Part shown: positions 32,675-41,826 of the stretch, one piece after another
Layout of the letters: the number at the start of each line of letters is the position of its first letter
How positions within the stretch are numbered: the stretch's first letter is position 1
Assembly (NCBI RefSeq): GCF_029109325.1
Contig: NZ_JAQKQJ010000010.1
Location: forward strand, 1-64,000
Direction: 5' to 3'
DNA: 64,000 nt
DNA from: Nodosilinea sp. PGN35
GTDB taxonomy: Bacteria > Cyanobacteriota > Cyanobacteriia > Phormidesmidales > Phormidesmidaceae
Notes under the pieces: generated by a model
Told to the model about the DNA's origin: nothing
Databases searched by the model: none
What the model saw: only the letters and a program-made list of their open reading frames with translations
Position numbers and translations under genes: made by a program

Positions 32675-33475
32675 TCACTTCAAATTCTGACTGGGATGCC
32701 ACGCGATCGTGACTTTCTCCAGCCAGCGGACGGCGGAGTCGGCGAGTTTACCGAGTAGGGCGTAGAGCAAAATAGCCACCACCACCACATCGGTCTGCAT
32801 AAATTCGCGGGCATTCATGGCCATGTAGCCAATGCCGGAGCTGGCGGCGATAGTTTCGGCCACAATCAGCGTCAGCCACATGTTGCCCAGGGCGTAGCGC
32901 AGGCCGACTAAAATGCTGGGCAACGCGCCGGGTAATATCACCTGAGAAAACAGTTCGCGGCGGCTGAGACCATAGACGCGGCCCATTTCAATCAGCCCTG
33001 GGTCGATGGCGCGAATGCCGTAGAAGGTGTTGACGTAAATCGGAAACAGCACCCCCAGCGCCACCAAAAAAATCCGTGCCTCATCGCCGATGCCAAACCA
33101 GAGGATGACCAGGGGAATCATGGCCAGGTGGGGAATGTTGCGAATCATTTGAATGGAGCTGTCGGCCAGCAGCTCGGCGGGGCGGGAGACGCCGTTGAGC
33201 ACGCCGAAAAACAGCCCGATGCTGCCGCCAATGAGAAACCCAACCACGGCCCGCCAGGTGCTAATGGCAACGTGCCTGAACAGTTCGCCGCTGAGGGTAA
33301 GGCGAACGGCAGCCCGCACCACATCGGTAGGGGCGGGCAGAATGCGACTGTTGATAAAACCAACCTGGGCCAGGAGTTGCCACAGGAGAATTAGCCCAAC
33401 TGGGACGGCCCAGGGGAGGATGCGATCCCAGGGGAGGGAGAGGCGAGGGGCGGGGCGGCGGAGGGTGGTGGTCAT
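32675..33475 (-). CDS. ssuC: Aliphatic sulfonate ABC permease (SsuC type)
   Basis: 266-aa inner-membrane permease with about six hydrophobic segments. BPD-transport signature region EMGRVYGLSRRELFSQVILP with GALPSILVGLRYALG, and LPAPTDVV near the N-terminus, place it in the SsuC/TauC/NrtB family. Its 3' end lies 233 bp from ssuB, with an AT-rich, repeat-poor gap between that could contain a separate promoter. The start codon abuts a GGGGTAGGGGGTGAGG-type repeat on the opposite strand. Confidence 0.85.
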   Translation of the reverse strand: MTTTLRRPAPRLSLPWDRILPWAVPVGLILLWQLLAQVGFINSRILPAPTDVVRAAVRLTLSGELFRHVAISTWRAVVGFLIGGSIGLFFGVLNGVSRPAELLADSSIQMIRNIPHLAMIPLVILWFGIGDEARIFLVALGVLFPIYVNTFYGIRAIDPGLIEMGRVYGLSRRELFSQVILPGALPSILVGLRYALGNMWLTLIVAETIAASSGIGYMAMNAREFMQTDVVVVAILLYALLGKLADSAVRWLEKVTIAWHPSQNLK

Positions 33476-33630
33476 GGGAGGGGTAGGGGGTGAGGGGGTG
33501 AGGGGGTGAGGGGGTAGGGGGTAAATGGGTGAGGGGTGATTTTAGATTTTGGAGTTGAAACGCATTGCTTCCCCACTCATCAACTCATCCACCCATTTAC
33601 TCGCCACTCCTCACTCCCCACTCCCCACGG

Positions 33631-34182
33631 TCACACGGCAGTGGGAACGCGAGCTGGAATAGCATGGGTGAGGTCGGTCAGGGCGCTGTGGAAGCGGGTT
33701 TGCAGTTCGGGGTCGTTGAATTCAACCCCGCCGGTTGCTAGGCGCTGGAACTGGTTATCGACCAGGTAGACACCCTGAAGAATGTGGCTGGCTCCGAGGA
33801 CGCCGAGCACGGGGTTGAGGGCGTAGTCGATCGCCAGCAGATGGGCTAAAGTTCCCCCCGTAGCGATGGGGAGGATGGGCTTGCCCACCAGCGCCTTTTG
33901 GGGCAGCAGATCGAGGAAGGCTTTGAGAATGCCGGTGTAGGCGGCTTTGTACACGGGGGTCGAAATGATCACCGCATCGGCGGCGGTGACCTGGGCCGTG
34001 GCGGCATTGATGGCCGCACTGTCAAACCGGGCCTGGAGCAAGTCCTCCGCTGGCAGGTCGCGCACCAGCAAAATCTCTAGTTCAGCGCCCTGGGCTTTCA
34101 AGATTTTCTGCGCTTCCTCCAGCACCGCGTAGGAGCGGGAGGGGTGGGACGGGCTACCGGCGATCGCAACTATTTTTGTCAT
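33631..34182 (-). CDS. ssuE: NADPH-dependent FMN reductase (SsuE type)
   Basis: 183-aa flavodoxin-like reductase. FMN-binding AGSPSHPSRSYAVLEEA at the N-terminus, ISTPVYKAAYTGILKAFLDL in the middle and ATGGTLAHLLAIDYAL match SsuE. It supplies reduced FMN to the SsuD monooxygenase encoded at 39354. GAGG stands 7 bp upstream of the ATG at 34182, one of the few clear ribosome sites in this cluster. Confidence 0.9.
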   Translation of the reverse strand: MTKIVAIAGSPSHPSRSYAVLEEAQKILKAQGAELEILLVRDLPAEDLLQARFDSAAINAATAQVTAADAVIISTPVYKAAYTGILKAFLDLLPQKALVGKPILPIATGGTLAHLLAIDYALNPVLGVLGASHILQGVYLVDNQFQRLATGGVEFNDPELQTRFHSALTDLTHAIPARVPTAV

Positions 34183-34237
34183 CACTTCACCTCAAAAAAT
34201 TTTGGTTTTTGGTCTTTCCTTATGAACCTGGAGAGGA

Positions 34238-34259
34238 GGGCAGACACGTGGGTCTGCCC
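34238..34259. repeat. GGGCAGAC hairpin element, copy 2
   Basis: GGGCAGAC-ACGTGG-GTCTGCCC, 8-bp perfect arms, between ssuE and the second ATPase gene. Confidence 0.75.
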
Positions 34260-34317
34260 CTACGCACCATCCCCCACCCGCACACTCATCTACCCCCCAC
34301 TCCCTACCCCCTACCCC

Positions 34318-35067
34318 TCACAACTCCACCAGATCCAACTCGGGCGTCAGATCTAGCTCCCCAATCAACTGCTCTTTTAGGCGCTGAAACTCTGGGCTGC
34401 TGCGACGACGGGGCCGGGGCAAATCTACCCTCAGCTCACGGTGGATGCGACCGGGGTGGGGGCGCAGGACAATGACGCGATCGCTCAGCACCAGCGCCTC
34501 TTCCACATCGTGGGTAACGACCACCAGGGTGGGGTAGTCGCCCTCCCAAATCTCCAGCAGGTGGTCTTGCAGCTGGGCGCGGGTAAAGGCATCGAGGGCG
34601 CTGAAGGGTTCGTCGAGCAGCAGGATGTTGGGCTGGGTGACCAGGGCACGGGCGATCGCCACCCGCTGGGCCATGCCCCCCGACAGCTGCCGGGGCAACG
34701 ACTCAGCAAACTTGCTGAGGTGCACCTTCTGCAACACCTGCTGGGTGCGCCACTGCCGCTCCAGCGGAGGCAAGCCGTGGAGACCAAACTTGATATTGTC
34801 TGCGACCGTCAGCCAGGGCATCAGCCGCGCCTCTTGGAAGATCAGCCCCACCTTGGGGTGCGGGCCAGCAATTGGCTCCCCATCAATGCTGACCTCCCCC
34901 AGGGTAGGAAAATCCAGCCCCGCCAAAATCCGCAGCAGCGTGCTCTTGCCGCAGCCGCTGGTACCCACCAGGCTGACAATTTCCCCCGGCTGAATGGTCA
35001 GGTCGATCCCCTCCAGGGCCAGGAAGCCATTGGCGAATTGTTTGTGGACGTTTTTGATATGAAGCAT
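34318..35067 (-). CDS. Sulfonate/taurine ABC transporter ATPase, second copy
   Basis: 249 aa. Walker A GTSGCGKST (35-43), LIFQEARLMPWLTV, signature LSGGMAQR, Walker B LLLDEPFSALDAFTR, THDVEEAL; C-terminal DLPRPRRRSSPEFQRLKEQL as in SsuB. Together with the permease at 35200 and the binding protein at 36114 it forms a second complete transporter, probably with a different organosulfonate preference from the first. Confidence 0.88.
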   Translation of the reverse strand: MLHIKNVHKQFANGFLALEGIDLTIQPGEIVSLVGTSGCGKSTLLRILAGLDFPTLGEVSIDGEPIAGPHPKVGLIFQEARLMPWLTVADNIKFGLHGLPPLERQWRTQQVLQKVHLSKFAESLPRQLSGGMAQRVAIARALVTQPNILLLDEPFSALDAFTRAQLQDHLLEIWEGDYPTLVVVTHDVEEALVLSDRVIVLRPHPGRIHRELRVDLPRPRRRSSPEFQRLKEQLIGELDLTPELDLVEL

Positions 35068-35108
35068 TGGGGGGTGTGAGGGTAAGGGGGTGGATGGGTG
35101 GGGGGTAG

Positions 35109-35130
35109 GGGCAGACCTATGTGTCTGCCC
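35109..35130. repeat. GGGCAGAC hairpin element, copy 3
   Basis: GGGCAGAC-CTATGT-GTCTGCCC between the ATPase and permease genes. It is followed by a TTTTGGATTTGCGATTTTGG / CCAAAATCTAAAA hairpin of a second repeat family (35135-35197). Confidence 0.75.
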
Positions 35131-35199
35131 TAGAGAATTTTGGATTTGCGATTTTGGAAAGAAGCATCGGCAATCTAAAATCCAAAATCTAAAATTTCC

Positions 35200-36003
35200 C
35201 TACCCTGCACCATAGGAATCTTGCCAGTGCAGCAGTCGCTTATTAATGGCTGATAATCCTGAATCGGTCAGTTTTCCTAAGAGGGCAAACAGCACGATGC
35301 TGGCGATGATGATGGCCGGGCGTCCGGTAGTTTGGCCATCGATCAACAGGTAGCCCAACCCCTGACTTGCGCCCATGAGTTCGGCGGCGACTACAAACAT
35401 CCAGCCCAGGCCCAGGCCATTGCGAAGCCCGACCAGGTAGGCCGGTAACGTGGCCGGAAAGAAAACCCGCTGCACCAGCTGTAGCTTGGTCAAGCGGTAG
35501 ATTTGGCCCACCTCTACCAGCTTGCGATCGACCCCCTGCACCCCGCTCATCAAATTCAGGTAGACAGGGAAAAACACCCCCACGGCAATCAAGGCGATCT
35601 TCGAGCTTTCGTAGATGCCCAGCCAGAGAATAAACAGCGGCACCCAGGCGATCGAGGGAATATTTCGCAGGGCTTGCAGCAGCGGGTCGAGGTAGGCGTG
35701 GGCCGTGCGAGAGTAGCCCGTCAGCGCCCCCAGCACCGTGGCCACCAGGGTGCCAATGCCAAAGCCCACAATCACCCGATAGAGGGTAATACTTACGTGG
35801 CGAAACAGCGCACCGCTGCGGGCCAGATCAACAACAGTGTCTAACACCGTGGTCGGAGCAGGCAGCAGGTTGGGGGCTACTATGCCCAGCCGCGACACCA
35901 GCTCCCACAGCAGCACTAATACAGTGGGAAGTAGCCAGCCCTGGAGGGGACGGGGAATGGTGAGGTGGGGCTTGGTGGGGTTGCGGGTGAGGGTGAGGGG
36001 CAT
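35200..36003 (-). CDS. Sulfonate/taurine ABC permease, second copy
   Basis: 267-aa permease with about six membrane segments. Features: LLPAPTTVLDTVVDLA, ALRNIPSIAWVPLFILWLGI, EVGQIYRLTKLQLVQRVFFP and LGLGWMFVVAAELMGASQGL, typical of SsuC/TauC. The ATG at 36003 is chosen because upstream in-frame sequence is AAACTCAAAA and G-rich repeat. It partners the ATPase just downstream. Confidence 0.85.
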   Translation of the reverse strand: MPLTLTRNPTKPHLTIPRPLQGWLLPTVLVLLWELVSRLGIVAPNLLPAPTTVLDTVVDLARSGALFRHVSITLYRVIVGFGIGTLVATVLGALTGYSRTAHAYLDPLLQALRNIPSIAWVPLFILWLGIYESSKIALIAVGVFFPVYLNLMSGVQGVDRKLVEVGQIYRLTKLQLVQRVFFPATLPAYLVGLRNGLGLGWMFVVAAELMGASQGLGYLLIDGQTTGRPAIIIASIVLFALLGKLTDSGLSAINKRLLHWQDSYGAG

Positions 36004-36034
36004 GGGTGAGGGGTGGGGGGTGAGGGGGTGAGGA

Positions 36035-36112
36035 AAATTTTGAGTGTTAAGTTTTGAGTTTTGAGTGATTGCTGCACAACAGAAACTCAAAATTCAAAAC
36101 TCAAAACTTTCC
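36035..36112. repeat. TTTTGAGT / ACTCAAAA hairpin repeat
   Basis: AAAATTTTGAGTGTTAAGTT, then TTTTGAGTTTTGAGTG, faces AAACTCAAAATTCAAAACTC further on, giving a long AT-rich stem between permease and binding-protein genes. Similar stems lie at 39282, 51770, 52460 and 56700. Possible intercistronic terminator. Confidence 0.65.
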
Positions 36113-36113
36113 C

Positions 36114-37178
36114 CTACTTCACCGCCACTTTCTCAATAAACTGCGGATCGATCAGCGACTCCACCACGGCATTCACGTCTGTATTGGAGGGGATCACGCC
36201 GCTCTTCTTCAGCACGTCACCGGAGGCGAGGATGGTGGTTTTGTGAACGGCACCGATGACGCTGTTGGATAGATCGGTGCGCTCAAGCTGTTTGGCGGCG
36301 ACGTTCTTTTCCAGGCCAGCGGCGTTGGCGAGGATGGCCTCTAGCTCCGCTGGGTTTTCGAGAGACCACTGGCGGGCCTTTTCGTAGGCGGCGAGCACCC
36401 GCTCGACGTAGGCGGGGTAGGTGTTGGCAAACTCTTCGCGCACGTTGAGCACGCCGTAGGTGTTCAGGTCGGGGTTGCGGAAGAAAAGGCTTGCTCCGCT
36501 TTCTAGCTCGGTTTTGGCCATGTGGGGGTCAAGGCCAGCCCAGGCATCGGCATCGCCGCGCTCTAGGGCGGTGCGGCCATCGGCGTGCTGAAGCTGCACC
36601 ACTTCCAGGTCGCTTTCTGAGAGGCCGACTTGATCGAGGGCGCGCAGCAAGAAAATGTGGGGGTCGGTGCCCTTAGTGGCGGCCACCCGTTTGCCCTTCA
36701 GGTCTTCAACTTTGGTGATGCCGCTGTCGGGGCGGGTGACCAGGGCCGTCCACTCGGGTTTGGAGTAGATGTAGACCGATTTGATCGGGTTGCCGTTGGC
36801 TTTGCCCAGCAGGGCCGCCGCTCCGGCGGTGGAGCCAAAGTCGATGCTGCGGCTGTTGAGCAACTCAAGGGCTTTGTTGCTGCCCTGGCTCTGAGTCCAC
36901 TCGACGGCCACATTGTCCTGGGCCAGGTCTTCTTCGAGCCAGCCTTTCTCTTTCAGCACCAGGCTGACGGGGTTGTAGTAGGCAAAGTCTACGCGCACTG
37001 CGCTGGGGGCGGCAGCGGCGGTGCCGCCAGAGCCTGAGGGCTGGGCGCAGCTGTGCAGCACCACCACGGAGAAGGTGGCCAGAATGGCCCACAGGCTGCG
37101 CCGCATGAGCGATCTGCGCGCTAGCCTCAGGGGGAACTGACGGAATATAGAGGACAGAACACTAGAAAAAAGATTCAT
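36114..37178 (-). CDS. Sulfonate-type substrate-binding lipoprotein (third SsuA-like gene)
   Basis: 354 aa from the ATG at 37178; a start at 37106 would give an ideal lipoprotein signal (MRRSLWAILATFSVVVLHSC). The binding fold shows VDFAYYNPVSLVLKEKGWLE, VEWTQSQGSNKALELLNSRS, DFGSTAGAAALLG, then KGKRVAATKGTDPHIFLLRA and DADAWAGLDPHMAK, as in SsuA/TauA/NrtA proteins. It is more distant from the two SsuA at 40636 and 41827 than they are from each other. Probably it serves the transporter encoded just downstream. Confidence 0.82.
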   Translation of the reverse strand: MNLFSSVLSSIFRQFPLRLARRSLMRRSLWAILATFSVVVLHSCAQPSGSGGTAAAAPSAVRVDFAYYNPVSLVLKEKGWLEEDLAQDNVAVEWTQSQGSNKALELLNSRSIDFGSTAGAAALLGKANGNPIKSVYIYSKPEWTALVTRPDSGITKVEDLKGKRVAATKGTDPHIFLLRALDQVGLSESDLEVVQLQHADGRTALERGDADAWAGLDPHMAKTELESGASLFFRNPDLNTYGVLNVREEFANTYPAYVERVLAAYEKARQWSLENPAELEAILANAAGLEKNVAAKQLERTDLSNSVIGAVHKTTILASGDVLKKSGVIPSNTDVNAVVESLIDPQFIEKVAVK

Positions 37179-37501
37179 CGCCAAGCACTGCGTCAGAACA
37201 ACTAAACGGTAAAAGTCAGGAAAATGCTGGGAACTGGCGATGGACTTAACCAATTCCCAGCAGAGCTAAACGAGACGAGGAAAAGCCGGGAGAGTAATGA
37301 AGCACTATGGAAGAGCCCGGCAAGGCTAGGGGCAGACCACGGCTCTAGCGAAAGAGCTGGTCATAGTCAGGGCCGACCTTCCAGCCAGGAGGGCGAGGGG
37401 TGGGGGGTAGGGGGTGTCAGGGTTTGCGGCATGGGTTGTTTTTTGTGGGCTATGAGGACTGGTTGCTAGGAGCAAGGCTGCAACTTAGATGGGTACCGTG
37501 C
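37179..37501. other. Leader region, no gene found
   Basis: 320 bp upstream of the binding-protein gene. It includes CCCGGC/GCCGGG short dyads, a GGGGCAGACCACGGCTC fragment related to the GGGCAGAC hairpin family (about 37330) and a short GGGGTGGGGGGTAGGGGGTG repeat. A promoter is likely but none is distinct. Confidence 0.4.
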
Positions 37502-37732
37502 CTAATCGATGGGGGTCAACGCGGGACATAGACCACTGGGGTCTGAGCCGTGGATGACTTGAGTCCAAAAGGTCTCGCTGCTGCCGAGGAATGCTTTGGA
37601 CACGGTTACCTCCAGGAGGATGAGGCCCAAGAGGCAGAGCAACCCCAGCAGGGTGGGCAGGGTAATGATGAAGAGGTTGCGGGCATCGTTGTTGGCCCTG
37701 GCCGGGGCATTGAGCAAGCTGGAATGAGTCAT
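37502..37732 (-). CDS. Small single-span membrane protein A of the sulfonate locus
   Basis: 76 aa. A polar N-terminus (MTHSSLLNAPARANNDARN) is followed by one strongly hydrophobic span (LFIITLPTLLGLLCLLGLIL) and a short tail with SKAFLGSSETFW. No known family recognised. It resembles the neighbour at 37778 through the span and the tail (LP-L-G pattern, then SxxFL), so the two are probably paralogues. It lies in the minus-strand series between the flavoprotein and the binding protein. Translation is supported by conservation between the pair, not by a clear ribosome site. Confidence 0.55.
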   Translation of the reverse strand: MTHSSLLNAPARANNDARNLFIITLPTLLGLLCLLGLILLEVTVSKAFLGSSETFWTQVIHGSDPSGLCPALTPID

Positions 37733-37777
37733 GGTGAGGATTCCGAGGGGTCGAGATGGTGGGCGGGCTGGGACGAT

Positions 37778-37996
37778 TTAGTCCTCCAGAAAATCTTGGG
37801 AGATCAGCACCTGGACAAAGATGAGGGCCAGCAGGCCGAAAAACCCAGCGAGAGCGGGCAGGACGACAAAAAAGTGCTGCATAGGGTGGCTTGCCGGGGG
37901 TTGGGCTACGGCAGCGGTGCGTTCCCGCAGGGCGGCTGAAGGGCGATCGCGCTCAGCGCTTGACGGTGGCGGCGGAAGCAAGTGGGGAGGAATCAT
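37778..37996 (-). CDS. Small single-span membrane protein B of the sulfonate locus
   Basis: 72 aa: Pro-rich N-terminus (MIPPHLLPPPPSS), then one span (FFVVLPALAGFFGLLALIFV) and tail QVLISQDFLED. The span-tail part aligns without gaps with protein A (37502): LPALAGFFGLL against LPTLLGLLCLL, then VLISQDFL against VTVSKAFL. An internal Met (MQHFF) could be the true start, giving 34 aa. A regulatory or assembly subunit of a transporter or of the membrane-near monooxygenase is possible; function unknown. Confidence 0.5.
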   Translation of the reverse strand: MIPPHLLPPPPSSAERDRPSAALRERTAAVAQPPASHPMQHFFVVLPALAGFFGLLALIFVQVLISQDFLED

Positions 37997-38039
37997 CGGG
38001 ATAGGGCCTCGCTGAGTGGATTTCGATTGCTGGGGGACG

Positions 38040-39224
38040 CTAGGAGTACTGGGTGGGGGTGGGGTAAACGCCGTTGAGGAACCAGTTGCCGACGTCGCGC
38101 AGTTTGTAGTCGGCGGGGTCGTGGAGGGTGAAGGTGCGCAGGTCGCGCCAGTAGCGGTCAAAGCCGTAGTGGGTGGCAGTGGCGCGGCTGCCGGTGACTT
38201 CAAAAATGCGGTTGGCAATGTCGAGGCCGACGCGGGTGGAGAAAGCTTTGGCTGCCGAAACCTGGACGGCGACCTCGCCCCGTTCTTCGTGGGTGAGGGT
38301 GTCTCCCTTTTCCCAGGCGACCTGCACCTGCTCGGCCACCTTGTCGGCCAGGGCGCTGGCGGCCTGAAGCTCCGTCCACAGTTCGCCGTAGTGGCGCAGA
38401 ATGTAAGGCTCGGTGGTAATGCCGCTGACGCCGGAGGCCACCCAGGGGCGGGTTTTCTCCTGGGTATACTGGCGGGCCGCCTCCAGCGCTCCTTCGGCAA
38501 TGCCCAGGTAGGTGTAGACCTTGGCCACCTGGGCCACGGGGCCGGGCAGGGTGGCGAAGGCTCCGTCGGGGTCAACTGGGGGGCCGTAGATTTCGTCGGC
38601 CTCGACCCACACGTTGTCGAAGCTGAGGCTGTTGCTGGCGGTGCGGCGCTGACCGACGTTGTCCCAGTCGTCGAGAATGGTGACGCCGGGGCGATCGCTC
38701 GGAATCGCCAGAAACAAGGGCAGCTCTACCCCCGCCTGCACCGCCGAAAACACCCAGCGATCGGCGGCGGGAATGCCCGTACCAAACCCCTTCTCACCAT
38801 TTAGCCGAAAGCCATCGCCGTCGGGGCTGAGCTTCAGGCGATCGTCGCGGGTGTTGATGGCATTGCCCCAAAACCACTGGTGCTGGGCAGTGCCGCGATA
38901 GTCGCGCTCTTTTTGGGCCGGGGTGCCGATCGCATGGGCCAGGGTGACCAGCCCCACGTGGTTGCCGTAGAGCTGCCCAATCGAGCCATCGGCCTTGGCC
39001 AGTGCTTTGATCACCTGGTACACCGTCACCAGGTCGGCCCCAGCTCCGCCGTACTCCTGGGGAATCACTAGAGAGAGCAGGCCAGTTTCCCGCAGGCGCG
39101 AGACTTCGTAGGTGGGAATGCCAGCGGTGCGATCGCGCTCCACGGCATTGGCAGCCAGCTCCTGGGAGAGGGCGGCGGCGGTGGCGAGGATAGTGGTGGG
39201 GTCGAGGCGTTGGAGGGTGGGCAT
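38040..39224 (-). CDS. Acyl-CoA dehydrogenase-fold flavoprotein (SfnB/DszC-like)
   Basis: 394 aa. Flavoprotein of the acyl-CoA dehydrogenase fold: LSLVIPQEYGGAGADLVTVY, QHQWFWGNAINTRDDRLKLS, LNGEKGFGTGIPAADRW, RRTASNSLSFDNVWV and FEVTGSRATATHYGFDRYWR. The catalytic Glu of true dehydrogenases is not evident; the sequence is closer to the FMN-dependent sulfur monooxygenases (DszC) and SfnB. It stands beside SsuD and SsuE, which supports a desulfurising oxygenase using reduced FMN. The ATG at 39224 follows directly on a C-rich repeat. Confidence 0.82.
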   Translation of the reverse strand: MPTLQRLDPTTILATAAALSQELAANAVERDRTAGIPTYEVSRLRETGLLSLVIPQEYGGAGADLVTVYQVIKALAKADGSIGQLYGNHVGLVTLAHAIGTPAQKERDYRGTAQHQWFWGNAINTRDDRLKLSPDGDGFRLNGEKGFGTGIPAADRWVFSAVQAGVELPLFLAIPSDRPGVTILDDWDNVGQRRTASNSLSFDNVWVEADEIYGPPVDPDGAFATLPGPVAQVAKVYTYLGIAEGALEAARQYTQEKTRPWVASGVSGITTEPYILRHYGELWTELQAASALADKVAEQVQVAWEKGDTLTHEERGEVAVQVSAAKAFSTRVGLDIANRIFEVTGSRATATHYGFDRYWRDLRTFTLHDPADYKLRDVGNWFLNGVYPTPTQYS

Positions 39225-39254
39225 GGGGGTGAGGGGGTAGGGGGTGTGTGGTAG

Positions 39255-39276
39255 GGGCAGACCCACGTGTCTGCCC
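39255..39276. repeat. GGGCAGAC hairpin element, copy 4
   Basis: GGGCAGAC-CCACGT-GTCTGCCC between the flavoprotein and ssuD genes, followed by a TTTTGGATTGGCGATTTTGG / CCAAAATCCAAAATC stem (39282-39351). Confidence 0.75.
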
Positions 39277-39353
39277 TGGGGAAATTTTGGATTGGCGATT
39301 TTGGATTTTGGAAAAGTGAATCGCAAATCCAAAATCCAAAATCCAAAATCGGC

Positions 39354-40496
39354 TTAGCTCGCCGGGCTCGGCACTTTCTCGTTGGCGATAATCTCCCCAA
39401 TCGGGCTGACGTAGCGGCTGGGGGCTGCCGTGGGCAGGTTCTCCAGGGGCAGCTTGGGAAAGACCAGTTCGGCGAAGCGGTAGGCTTCTTCCAGGTGGGG
39501 GTAGCCGGAGAAGATAAAGGTGTCGATGCCGAGGTCGATGTATTCCTGCATGCGCTGGGCAATGGTGTTGGGGTCGCCGACCAGGGCGGTACCGGCCCCG
39601 CCGCGCACCAGACCAACGCCGGCCCACAGGTTGGGGCTAATTTCGAGGCTGTCGCGGCGGCCCCCGTGGAGGGCGACCATGCGGCGCTGGCCTTCGGAGT
39701 CGGCGGTGGCCAGGGCGGCTTGGGCGGCGGAGATGGTGTCGTCATCCAGGTAGCGGATCAGGTCATTGGCGGCGTCCCAGGCCTGGGCGGTGGTTTCGCG
39801 CACGATGACGTGCAGGCGAATACCAAAGCGCAGGGTGCGACCGTGGGCAGCGGCCAGTTGCTTCACCTCGGCGATTTTCTCGGCCACCTGGGCCGGGGGT
39901 TCGCCCCAGGTGAGGTACAGGTCTACGTGTTTGGCGGCAATGTCTTTGGCAATGGGGGAGGAACCGCCAAAGTACAGGGGCGGGTAGGGGTCTTGCACGG
40001 GGGGAAACAGCAGCTTTGCGCCTTTCACCGTCAGGTGCTGGCCCTCAAAATCCACCACCTGCTGCTGCATGACGCCGCGCCAGACTTCCAGGAATTCGTC
40101 GGTGAGTTCGTAGCGTTCTTGCTTGTCGAGGTGCAGACCGTCACCAGCGAGTTCGGTGGGGTCGCCCCCTGTGACCACATTTACCAGCAGCCGACCGCCA
40201 GAGATGCGATCGAAGGTGGCCGCCATCCGGGCCGCCATACCGGGGGAAGAAATACCGGGGCGAATGGCGACCAGGAACTTCATCCGCTTGGTGACGGCAA
40301 TCAGTGAGGCGGCGGTGATCCAGGCGTCTTCGCAAGATTTGCCCGTGGGCAGCAGCGCCCCGGCATAGCCCAATTGGTCAATGGCCCCGGCCAACTGCCG
40401 CAGGTAGTCGGCGGTAATGGCACGCCCCCCTTGGGCGGTGCCCAGGTAGCGGCCATCGCCGTGGGTAGGAATGAACCAGTGGATGTCTAAGCTCAT
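39354..40496 (-). CDS. ssuD: FMNH2-dependent alkanesulfonate monooxygenase SsuD
   Basis: 380-aa luciferase-like monooxygenase releasing sulfite from alkanesulfonates. Motifs: [70 protein letters not shown] and [20 protein letters not shown]. An Arg near the end of the barrel ([14 protein letters not shown], then [13 protein letters not shown]) fits the SsuD Arg loop. It depends on SsuE (33631) for FMNH2. The length matches the family. Confidence 0.93.
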   Translation of the reverse strand: MSLDIHWFIPTHGDGRYLGTAQGGRAITADYLRQLAGAIDQLGYAGALLPTGKSCEDAWITAASLIAVTKRMKFLVAIRPGISSPGMAARMAATFDRISGGRLLVNVVTGGDPTELAGDGLHLDKQERYELTDEFLEVWRGVMQQQVVDFEGQHLTVKGAKLLFPPVQDPYPPLYFGGSSPIAKDIAAKHVDLYLTWGEPPAQVAEKIAEVKQLAAAHGRTLRFGIRLHVIVRETTAQAWDAANDLIRYLDDDTISAAQAALATADSEGQRRMVALHGGRRDSLEISPNLWAGVGLVRGGAGTALVGDPNTIAQRMQEYIDLGIDTFIFSGYPHLEEAYRFAELVFPKLPLENLPTAAPSRYVSPIGEIIANEKVPSPAS

Positions 40497-40635
40497 GGGG
40501 AAAGAAGGATGGGCAAAATGGAGGTCAAGAGAAAAGGCGCAGGACGGAGATTTGAGTCAGGAGAGCACGGGCTTTTCAGCCGCTTTCGAGTGATGCTGCC
40601 TGAACCTGCGCCAGGCTTAGCAGTGTTGGACGGCG

Positions 40636-41673
40636 CTACCTCGTCCAGATCACCGTAGACACGTCAATTTGTTTGGGAATGAGCTGGAGGTTGTAGAACA
40701 CATCGGCCACGTCCTGCTGGTAGGCAACCACCTCTGGGGTAATGGGCTGAATGCCATAGCCCCGGCGGGTTTCAACCAGATCCAGCACATCGGTGGGAAT
40801 GCCCAGCTCGTTGGAGAGAAACTTCGACACCTCTGGGGGGTTGTCCTTGGCGAAGGCGCTGACGGCTTCCAGCTCCTCTAGCAGCCCAGCTACCAGGTCT
40901 GGATTACCCTCCACAAAGGACTTTGTGGCCAGATAGAAGCCGCGATTTTGCACAATGCCTTTGCCGTCGCGCAAAATTCTGGCCCCCAGCTGCTTCTCCG
41001 CCGCCGCCTGGAAGGGATCCCAGATCACCCAGGCATCGACGCTCTTTTGCTCAAAGGCCGAGCGGGCATCGCCGGGGGGCAGGTAGGCGGTTTCAACGTC
41101 GCTGTACTGGAGCCCCGCTTCTTCTAGCGCTTTGACCAGCAGATAGTGGACGTTGGAGCCCTTGTTGAGGGCGACTTTTTTGCCCTTCAGCTCGGCCACG
41201 CTCTGGATGGGCGAGTCCTGCTGCACCAGCAGAGCCTCGGCCAGGGGGCCGACATCTTCCCAGGCGATGTAGAGCAGGGGGGCACCAGCGGCCTGGGCAA
41301 AGACGGGGGGTGTTTCGCCGGTGTAGGCCAGGTCGATGCTGCCAACGTTGAGCGCCTCCAGCATTTGGGGGCCAGCGGCAAACTCGTTGAAGCTGATGTT
41401 GACCGACTCGCCCTTAAAGCGATCCTCCAGGCGTTTCTGGTTTTTCAGCAGGTTGAGAATGGTGGAGGATTTTTGGTAGCCGACGCGGATGGCTTTGCTG
41501 CCCCCCGCCGATGCGGCAGCGGGGGCGGCGGCGGTGGTGACGGGTGCAGTGGCCTGGGGGGTGGACTCGGTGCTACAGGCGTTGACGGTGCCCGCCAGGG
41601 CAATGCCGCCGAGGAAGAGGCTGCTCTGGCAGAGGAATCGGCGGCGGGAGGGGGTGGGGGGGATGGGGGACAT
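40636..41673 (-). CDS. ssuA: Aliphatic sulfonate-binding protein SsuA, copy 1
   Basis: 345 aa. Tat-type signal SRRRFLCQSSLFLGGIAL ending ALAGTVNAC. Binding fold: IRVGYQKSSTILNLLKNQKR, FAAGPQMLEALNVGSIDLAY, TGETPPVFAQAAGAPLLYIA, GKKVALNKGSNVHYLLVKAL and SVDAWVIWDPFQAAAEKQLG, all SsuA hallmarks. The start at 41673 follows C-rich repeats. Closely related to the neighbour at 41827, so a tandem duplication followed by divergence. Confidence 0.9.
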   Translation of the reverse strand: MSPIPPTPSRRRFLCQSSLFLGGIALAGTVNACSTESTPQATAPVTTAAAPAAASAGGSKAIRVGYQKSSTILNLLKNQKRLEDRFKGESVNISFNEFAAGPQMLEALNVGSIDLAYTGETPPVFAQAAGAPLLYIAWEDVGPLAEALLVQQDSPIQSVAELKGKKVALNKGSNVHYLLVKALEEAGLQYSDVETAYLPPGDARSAFEQKSVDAWVIWDPFQAAAEKQLGARILRDGKGIVQNRGFYLATKSFVEGNPDLVAGLLEELEAVSAFAKDNPPEVSKFLSNELGIPTDVLDLVETRRGYGIQPITPEVVAYQQDVADVFYNLQLIPKQIDVSTVIWTR

Positions 41674-41757
41674 AGGTGAATGGGTGGGGGGTAGGGTGTA
41701 GGGAGTGAGGGGTGGGGGGTATGGCTTTAGCTGATCGGGTTGAGACATTTTTCTGGT

Positions 41758-41789
41758 GAACGTTCACACGTTCGAACGTTCACACGTTC
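41758..41789. repeat. Tandem GAACGTTCACACGTTC (2 x 16 bp)
   Basis: Two perfect direct copies of a 16-mer rich in AACGTT, in the gap between the two ssuA genes. A member of the AACGTT palindrome family. Confidence 0.85.
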
Positions 41790-41826
41790 ATGGGTTTCTG
41801 GATGCACAACCGACGAAACCATGGCT

